From Sabulicella glaciei (lineage in GTDB: Bacteria; Pseudomonadota; Alphaproteobacteria; Acetobacterales; Acetobacteraceae): a DNA stretch of 64,000 nucleotides. Of this stretch, positions 61,967-64,000 are shown piece by piece. A program made the position numbers and the translations under genes. The notes under the pieces are model-generated. The model was not told where the DNA came from and searched no databases. It saw only the letters and a program-made list of their open reading frames with translations. Location: positions 1 to 64,000 of the forward strand of contig NZ_JAPFQI010000015.1 in assembly GCF_026183895.1 (NCBI RefSeq), read 5' to 3'. Positions within the stretch are counted from its first letter, which is position 1, and each line of letters starts with the position of its first letter.

Positions 61967-64000
61967 CCCTTTCTTCGGCGCCCCCGCCCCGAGATCGTCG
62001 CCGGGGCCCCGCCCATCTGGAGGTCGAAGACCAGGGAGCCGGTGGTGGGATTGGCCTCGCGGAGCCTCGCCTCCACCGGGTCGCCCAGGGACAGGACCTG
62101 GCGGGAATGGCGGCCCAGCAGGCGGCGATTGCCTTCCTCCACGAGCCAGTGGTCGTCGGGCAAGGCCTTGATGGGCACGAAGCCGCTGGCACCCGTCTCC
62201 TCCAGCGTCACGAACAGGCCGAAGGGATGGATGCCGGAGATGCGGGCGGCAAAGGTGGCGCCCACCTTGTCGGCCAGGAAGGCGGTCAGGTAGCGGTCCA
62301 CCGCATCCCGCTCGGCCTGGGCGGCGCGGCGCTCCGTCCCGGTGATGTGCTCGCCCGTCTCGACGAGGCGGGCGGCCTCAGCCTCGGTCAGCCCATCCGT
62401 GCCGAGCTTCAGCCCGCGCACCAGGGCGCGGTGCACCAGGAGGTCCGCATAGCGCCGGATCGGGCTGGTGAAATGGGCGTAGCGGGCAAGGGCGAGGCCG
62501 AAATGCCCAATGTTGTCCGGCTCGTAGGCCGCCTGGGATTGCGAGCGGAGCACCGTCTCGTGGACCATCCGCGCCTCGGGCCGGCCCTCCACCTGGGCCA
62601 GCAGGCTGGCGAAATCGCCAGGGCGCAGCTGGCCCTGCGGGTTCAGCGACAATCCCAGCGTGGACAGGAACTCGCGCAGGGAAAGCAGCTTCTCCTCGCT
62701 GGGCGGCGCGTGGATCCGGTACATGCAGGGCTGGCCCAGCCGCTCCAGCTCCTCCGCCGCGCAGACATTGGCGGCGACCATGAACTCCTCGATCAGCCGG
62801 TGGCTGTCCAGGCGCGGGCGGGGCGAGACGCCCAGAACCTTGCCGTCCGGGTCCAGCTCGACCTTGCGCTCGGGCAGGTCGAGCTCCAGCGTGCCGCGCC
62901 GTTCCCGGGCCGCCAGCAGGGCGCGGAAAGCGCCGTAGAGGCGTCCGACATGGCCCCGCTCCAGCGCCTCCGGGTCGGTCCCCGCATCATGATGCGCCTG
63001 CACCGATTCATAGGTGAGCCGCGCGAAGGAACGCATGAGGCCACGCCCGAAGCGGTGCGCGGTCTTGGTCCCCGACTTGTCGAAGCGCATCTCGACGAAG
63101 AGGCAACCGCGCTCCTCCTCCGGCTTCAGCGAGCACCAGCCGTTCGAGAGCGCCTCGGGCAGCATGGGTACGACGCGGTCGGGGAAGTAGACGCTGTTGC
63201 CGCGCGCCCAGGCCTCGCGGTCCAGGGCGGAGCCGGCCGTCACGTAGTGGGCGACATCGGCGATGGCGACGACGACTCGCCAGCCTTCGCCATCCGGCTC
63301 GGCGAAGACGGCGTCGTCGAAGTCGCGCGCATCCTCGCCGTCGATGGTGACCAGGGGGAGGTCGCGGAGGTCGGTGCGCTTGCCCAGCGCGACGCCCCGC
63401 GCCCGCTTCGCCTCGGCCAGTGCCTCCTCCGGGAAGACGTCCGGGATGCCGTGCTGGTGGATGCAGATCAGGGAAACGGAACGCGCCTCGCCCGACATGC
63501 CAAGCCGCTCCACCACCCGCGCCGGGCGCAGGCCGAAGCCGGTGGAGGGGAGGGCCTCGGCCAGCACGATCTCTCCATGCTCGGCGCCGCCATGCTCGCC
63601 CTCCGGCACCTCCCATTCCGCCTTGTGGCGCCGGTCGGTGGGGGTGATGCGACCCTTGTTGTAGATGCCCAGCACCCGACGGGCCTCGCCGGCCGTGCCC
63701 AGGCGCTTCAGGGTGCGGCCTTCGTATTTCTCGCCGGAAACGTGGTGCAGCCGGGCCAGGACCCTCTCGCCGGGGGCGAGGGCGGGTTGGCCGCGCCGTT
63801 CCGCGTGCATGTAGACGATCGGCCGCCCCTCGCCGCCCCAGTTCACGGGGCGGGCGATGGCGTCGCCATCCGGGTCGGTGCCGGTGACTTCCACCACCGC
63901 CGTGTCGGGCAGGCGTTCCGGCGCGCGCAGGGTGCGCTTGCCGACCGGCGCAGCGCCGCCTTCGGCCGTGATCTCGGAAAGAAGCTGGCGCAGCGCGGGG
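61963..64000 (-). CDS. rnr: Ribonuclease R (5' end outside the window)
   Basis: A 3'-5' exoribonuclease of the RNB family, open at the right edge, so the N-terminus is missing; about 678 residues are visible. The RNB catalytic block TIDGEDARDFDDAVFAE holds the metal Asp residues, and FARLTYESVQAHHDAG, MYRIHAPPSEEKL and HFTSPIRRYADLLVHRAL are diagnostic. A C-terminal S1 domain (about the last 110 residues; GATFAARISGIHPFGLFVTL) ends in a basic tail (SGRGRRRKG). It degrades structured RNA and matures rRNA and tmRNA targets. The reading frame is intact throughout. Confidence 0.95.
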   Translation of the reverse strand, partial: PALRQLLSEITAEGGAAPVGKRTLRAPERLPDTAVVEVTGTDPDGDAIARPVNWGGEGRPIVYMHAERRGQPALAPGERVLARLHHVSGEKYEGRTLKRLGTAGEARRVLGIYNKGRITPTDRRHKAEWEVPEGEHGGAEHGEIVLAEALPSTGFGLRPARVVERLGMSGEARSVSLICIHQHGIPDVFPEEALAEAKRARGVALGKRTDLRDLPLVTIDGEDARDFDDAVFAEPDGEGWRVVVAIADVAHYVTAGSALDREAWARGNSVYFPDRVVPMLPEALSNGWCSLKPEEERGCLFVEMRFDKSGTKTAHRFGRGLMRSFARLTYESVQAHHDAGTDPEALERGHVGRLYGAFRALLAARERRGTLELDLPERKVELDPDGKVLGVSPRPRLDSHRLIEEFMVAANVCAAEELERLGQPCMYRIHAPPSEEKLLSLREFLSTLGLSLNPQGQLRPGDFASLLAQVEGRPEARMVHETVLRSQSQAAYEPDNIGHFGLALARYAHFTSPIRRYADLLVHRALVRGLKLGTDGLTEAEAARLVETGEHITGTERRAAQAERDAVDRYLTAFLADKVGATFAARISGIHPFGLFVTLEETGASGFVPIKALPDDHWLVEEGNRRLLGRHSRQVLSLGDPVEARLREANPTTGSLVFDLQMGGAPATISGRGRRRKG

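Overview
The window reads as the chromosome of a high-GC alphaproteobacterium, most probably Acetobacteraceae of the Roseomonas type. This is inferred from the strong GC bias of codon third positions, the cluster bamE / CBP3-type cytochrome bc1 chaperone / yceD-rpmF-plsX-fabH-ihfA-merR, the zapA-6S RNA-folate cyclo-ligase order, several small alphaproteobacterial families (DUF2842-, DUF4164-, DUF1285- and DUF6111-like) and tandem TctC-type 'Bug' receptors. Genes are packed tightly, often with 1-10 nt start/stop overlaps and frequent GTG starts. I saw no insertion sequence, integrase, phage gene or CRISPR array, and no gene-free stretch longer than about 220 nt.

Layout. 0-7 kb: a quinol-monooxygenase-like protein, dihydrolipoyl dehydrogenase, two tandem orphan TctC receptors, the arginine genes argD-argF, and lipoprotein BamE. 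7-11 kb: bc1 chaperone, YceD, L32, PlsX, FabH, IHF-alpha and a MerR regulator (membrane-lipid start and ribosome cluster). 11-18 kb: a blue-light (LOV) hybrid histidine kinase next to apt, a DUF2842 protein, a YmdB-type phosphoesterase, 5-formyl-THF cyclo-ligase, a predicted 6S RNA, zapA, a coiled-coil protein, class I aldolase and a TauE permease. 18-24.5 kb: a TRAP transporter operon (dctP-dctQ-dctM) continuing into a GAF-domain gene and an ADP-forming acyl-CoA synthetase, with a divergent SDR dehydrogenase. 24.5-31 kb: a MoxR ATPase / DUF58 / BatA-DUF4159 / amidotransferase-like membrane-protein operon. 31-36 kb: DUF1285, a Nudix hydrolase, a small membrane protein, CCA-adding enzyme and an ABC exporter, then a CBS-BON protein. 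36-40 kb: a membrane protein with a spermidine-synthase domain, a zinc alcohol dehydrogenase and tRNA-Pro(GGG). 40-45 kb: a complete five-gene peptide/nickel-type ABC importer. 45-48 kb: phenylalanine/tyrosine breakdown (phhA, hppD) with a divergent Lrp/AsnC regulator and a candidate operator. 48-50.5 kb: DUF599, isocitrate dehydrogenase and a stand-alone Hpt protein. 50.5-57 kb: a glyoxylate/serine module (tartronate semialdehyde reductase, hydroxypyruvate isomerase, serine-glyoxylate aminotransferase) divergent from a large FAD/Fe-S 2-hydroxyacid oxidase, then DUF924 and a GST. 57-64 kb: a DUF1194 VWA protein, a VOC protein, a phospholipid-methyltransferase-like protein, a PleD-type diguanylate cyclase, L33 and the 3' part of RNase R, which runs off the right edge.

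How the parts fit. Much of the window is core metabolism. The accessory theme is uptake and oxidation of organic acids: Bug receptors, TRAP with CoA ligation, ABC import, glycolate/glyoxylate enzymes and aromatic amino acid catabolism. Signalling is represented by the LOV kinase, the Hpt protein, PleD, the GAF protein and the CBS-BON protein. I did not find an obviously new defence or mobile system. The most interesting leads are the LOV-HisKA-REC-Hpt kinase, the GAF gene locked into a TRAP/CoA-ligase operon, the MoxR-DUF4159 operon, the predicted 6S RNA, the palindrome over the Lrp start codon and a predicted leaderless oxidase mRNA.
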